A stretch of DNA of 64,000 nt from Diphasiastrum complanatum. Taxonomy: Eukaryota; Streptophyta; Lycopodiopsida; Lycopodiales; Lycopodiaceae. Every line of letters begins with the position of its first letter. Within the stretch, counting starts at the first letter, position 1. The position numbers and the translations under genes are program-made. Below the pieces are notes generated by a model, which saw only the letters and a program-made list of their open reading frames with translations, made no database searches and was not told the DNA's origin. The stretch covers positions 24,381,285 to 24,445,284 of the forward strand of contig CM055104.1 of NCBI GenBank assembly GCA_029204225.1. The letters are read 5' to 3'. Below are positions 60,403 to 64,000 of this stretch, in pieces.

Positions 60403-63299
60403 GTAAGTGCTATTCCTTCGGTTGCCTCTGGAATCTGGTTCAGCTTGTCTGCTAAACTAAATAACAATGGATGATCCCCCCTTCTTGCCCTCTGCATGTT
60501 TAAAATTAACTTCTTGTTGCTTTATTTTAAGAAGGAACAACAGCCACCAGGATCTTTTGATTTCTCACGACCCACCACCGGGACCTTTGCTGCAATATTG
60601 TGCATGTGTAAGCTTTCTCCTCACGCAATTTGCCTTTAAAGGTGCGAGCTGGAACATAATATACCTTCCAACTTCTTCGTGCACGATTGATTCCGTCCAC
60701 ATTTTTCTTTTAAAAACACAATGCCAAGTGCTCCTTTTCTTACTTTGTAATGTAACCTTGAGATAAAGAGAGAAGAAACAAATGAGTGTGGCAAGCCACC
60801 CATGTCACATGGGCCCTCCCAAGGGTTCATCTTAGGTATTGTTTTACGTCATATATCCATGACAAAATTTAAGATTTCGTTTTCAAATAAGGTTGTAACT
60901 CATATTGGAGTTGAGCATAGTTACGTTCAATTGAGTTGTTTTTTGTTGATACCCATGCTCTATAAAGTCTTACAATTCAATTGTTGAAATTGGCATTTCC
61001 CTGTGAGAAATTTTATACGCGAAAAATGCACTAATTTCAACCATAAATTTTGAACTTATATGTTATATACTAGTGTTGTAATGTGTCCATCATAGTGTTG
61101 TAGGTTTTCTATGAGCTTATCTCGGAATTCATCTCAGAGCACTACTCACTACCATGGAATTGATTATGGAGGGCTTTCACCTCTGGCAAACTTTGCTCCC
61201 ATGACTAAAGGCCCTCACCATTTTGTAGTACATATTATTTACACTTCTGGGTGGCAATGAATAGGTATAGCTGTTATTGGATGGATGCAGACAATGATTA
61301 TTACAAAATGAAGATAATTTGAGATATTATTGTAATAGCTTGTATGCTAGTTGTAGACAAGAATAAATTGTACAAAGACAACTCAAACAATCATTGAGCA
61401 TGATCATATTGGTGCTCACAATGTCAAAGAAGCACTAAAATATACTAATATACAAAAGCAAATTATAATGAAACTTAGTCTTATAAATGTCTGCTTAAAC
61501 CAACTTTTGAAAGGAAAAAAATATACTAATTATGAAAGATACTTAGTACTTATAAATAGCTACAAGCGTAGCCACTCATCTTCCTAGAGATTCAACATTG
61601 AGGTTTGAATAACAATCGCACGTACATGAAGGCAATGTTGGACCCATAAAGATTTGATGGATTTTCTTACCTAGAAAGAAAGACAGGAAAAAATGGCAAC
61701 AAGGCGAGGGCAAAACGTCATTAGAGGAAAGAAGAACAAAAGAAGAAGTAGAAGATGCTAGAGGAGACATGGATCTTTTGCAACTATGGTATTGAAAGAG
61801 TAGATCAAAATACTAGAATCAAAACAAAATTTTGATTTTTAGGGTCAAAACATATTTTTGATTCACAAGATCAAACTATGAAATGCAGACTATTGTAATA
61901 GAGGATCAAAATATAGGGTTGAATTAAACTGCCAGACATCACCTTTTAATGATAATTGAACTTCACATTCCATGGTAATTTGTTGTGGAACAAAAAATGC
62001 AACTCCATCAATGGCCAACTTTAATAAATAGAATCAAAATAACATTCTTTTAATGGTAGACATAGCATGGCTTTGACTAAGAATCAAGCACAATTGCAAC
62101 AAACAATGGACACTATTGAGATGACTGATAATGCTAGCATGAATAGTGTCTACTAATTTTTTGGAGGCAAATTTACTCACAAGCAATTGTGTATTGGATT
62201 AATGTTTGTCAATATAAATACATTACAACAAACGTTGGGTATATTCATGGGTTTAAAATTGTGAATGTTTAGGCTAAATGTAAAGACGTTGTAATAAAAA
62301 ATATTTTAATGTGAATAAAAGAATGTGTTTGAGTGAAGATGCCATGGTGTTCAACATTTAACCTTGAAATATGTATGGCCATTGTACTGACTGACATTAA
62401 TGAAAGCATACCTTTCGTAGGGGAGGACATATTGGCATCCCATTCAACTCCCAAGAAGGAATTGGCCATTCAAACACAAGAGGAATCATCTGCTTGGAAG
62501 AAAAAATATTGTAAGATAGGGGCGGCCTCATCGTCTCCATTTGGATATGTTCAATACCACTTTGAATAAGCTATGTTTGCATCAACCTGCCCATCCTCCT
62601 TTGGTCACACTATGCCATGATTACCACAATACAACAATCAAAACGGTGGGTAGAGAACGACTGCATCTAAAAACCATAAATAAATAAATAAATTGAAGGT
62701 TACTTAAATGGAAAAATGTGATTCCATATTGTCCTTGATAACATCTTCAAATAAACACACATTGGTAAGGGATCCAAAAAAATTCATAGAATCATTGTAA
62801 AGTGTCCCAAGTCTCCTTTTCTGTAGTGGCTCCTTCCAATTCCATTATGTGTTCATTCGACACATTCATCTTGATGAAATGTAAAGCTAGTCTTGGTCTT
62901 TCTTTATACCTTACTCCTTGTACTTGTTGAGGCCTTTCCTCAACACCAAGCACAATATCAATCGAGACTGTATCACTAGTAAATATTCCATCCTGTTATA
63001 TATTCAGTTAAAAGACACCCATCTATCACTTGTTTCCAAGGTTATGTTGCCATGAAGTGCCATTAAGATCTAGATCAAACTTAATGTAATGAATAATCGT
63101 GTGCTTCCAATAGTAGTCTATATGGGGCCTTGGCATTTTGTAGATATATTTCTTGCCAGATTCTCTCTACCCATGATTCAACAAAAAGGTAGCACATGGT
63201 GTGCTACCGTTTTATGGCATTATATGATTTTTTTAAAATAAGGAAGTTTGGTATATAGTTAAAAATTTAACTAGCCATCAAACTTTAAGTAGGTCCATC
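60403..63299. other. Unassigned right flank
   Basis: AT-rich DNA without recognisable transposon proteins. A 49-codon frame at 61111-61260 (MSLSRNSSQSTTHYHGIDYG and on) has protein-like composition but no family I know. Other frames are short and featureless. Confidence 0.3.
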
Positions 63300-63850
63300 A
63301 AATACACTTTGCTATCCATCAATTCACAATCATTTGGTTCTCATATCAAGTACCTTTTCATGCTCCGAAGAAATTCTTTCAAATGAGTCTTCAAACAAAT
63401 CTAGATTTTTACTAGAACCAAGGTGATCCTCCTCATGTAAACTCATCTTCAGGCGACTTACATGGACCACAAGATGAGCCTTGAACTTGTCCAGTAAATC
63501 TAATTGGTAAACTAAAGATTCAATCTTTTTCAAGATTTTATACAGTCCACTATAACGAGCAGACAATTTGTAATGCTTCCCAATATGCATTCCCTTAGAA
63601 TTCTTCAAAATTCCAAGATATATCCAATCTCCAACTTGAAACTTGAGGCAATCTTTTCAAATTAGAAAAATGTTTGAACCGATCCTGGGCACTCAAAACA
63701 TTTTCACATGTTAACTATAGCATTTCTTGCAATTCTCACAAGAAATTTGCTACTTTTTGAACTAAGCAACTCAATCAATGGAGGATACCTATTCCAATGA
63801 GATTGTCATGAAGAGACATATGCTCAAAGCATCCATTCTTTATAATGTCT
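63300..63850 (-). pseudogene. Ty3/gypsy integrase C-terminal remnant, minus strand
   Basis: The minus strand reads SWRLDISWNFEEF-type text, then KHYKLSARYSGLYKILKKIE, YQLDLLDKFKAHLVVHVSRL and SEHEKVLDMRTK just before where a chromodomain would start. It resembles the + strand remnant at 3250-3470 (GLFKILKKIRSLAYQ), so both edges of the window carry related gypsy copies. Truncated before the chromodomain. Confidence 0.75.
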
Positions 63851-64000
63851 ATCTAGAATACACTAAATTCTGATTTAGAATAATTTAAGATCTATCGAAC
63901 TTCATTATACGAAGCCCTGGCTTTTGGTTACACCAATTATCCAACTCCATCTAAATTATGGAATAAGTTTATTTTCAAACAAAAAATAATCTGAACCAAA

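Overview
This window is plant nuclear DNA. It is AT-rich, contains no bacterial-style operons or rRNA, tRNA or CRISPR loci, and is dominated by decayed Ty1/copia and Ty3/gypsy LTR retrotransposons whose primer sites read TGGTATCAG(AGC), the initiator-Met tRNA type usual in plants. Long GA/CT microsatellites and MITEs fill much of the rest. The two 11-15 kb introns suggest a seed plant with a TE-rich genome; I cannot name the species.

The one well-supported host gene runs on the + strand from 16714 to 44257. Four short exons (91, 176, 196 and 242 nt) join in phase through GT-AG introns into a 234-residue protein. It has an N-terminal signal-peptide-like segment, a six-cysteine lumenal or extracellular domain with two CxxC pairs and one N-glycosylation sequon, one transmembrane helix and a short acidic cytosolic tail. 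I recognise the layout as that of a plant membrane protein of unknown function but cannot give it a symbol. Intron 2 is 262 bp, whereas introns 1 (15.2 kb) and 3 (11.4 kb) are swollen with transposons.

Layout. 0-4 kb: chromodomain-bearing gypsy remnant (+) and its LTR. 4.1-7.24 kb: copia A (+), with LTR end, primer site and gag-protease. 7.24-9.7 kb: copia B (-). 9.7-11.5 kb: internally deleted copia C (+) with LTR-like DNA. 11.65-13.9 kb: copia D (+), close kin of A and of the 54-kb copy. 14.3 and 15.0 kb: GA/CT microsatellites. 16.4-16.8 kb: host promoter/5'UTR and exon 1. Intron 1: gypsy F (-, 18.4-23.6 kb), an LTR with 23-bp tandem repeats, copia G (+, 25.1-26.96 kb), a palindrome-ended MITE-like element, an LTR-ended non-autonomous element (27.3-29.0 kb) and a duplicated hAT-like MITE end. 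Exons 2-3 lie at 32 kb. Intron 3: a reverse LTR piece of the copia G family, tandem duplications, a copia RNase H remnant, a gypsy with both LTRs and a perfect GGTTC target duplication (35481-39417) nested in an older gypsy whose integrase core is inverted and also carries a 182-bp MITE, and further repeats. Exon 4 lies at 44.0 kb. 45.8 kb: a 397-bp MITE. 48.5-52.1 kb: a non-chromodomain, Athila/Tat-like gypsy (-). 52.1-53.8 kb: two copia pieces (-). 53.9-58.0 kb: copia R (+) joined to another copia piece. 58-63.3 kb: mostly unassigned, with one weak first-exon candidate at 60323. The right edge holds a gypsy remnant (-).

The most interesting points are the in-phase host gene scattered over 27.5 kb of transposons; 122-bp inverted LTR copies and inverted MITE ends that flank exons 2-3 and could promote back-splicing; and a set of short elements with C(A/T)TAG ends, 8-bp target duplications and family-specific subterminal palindromes. 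Every transposon open frame is broken, so no intact mobile element is present.
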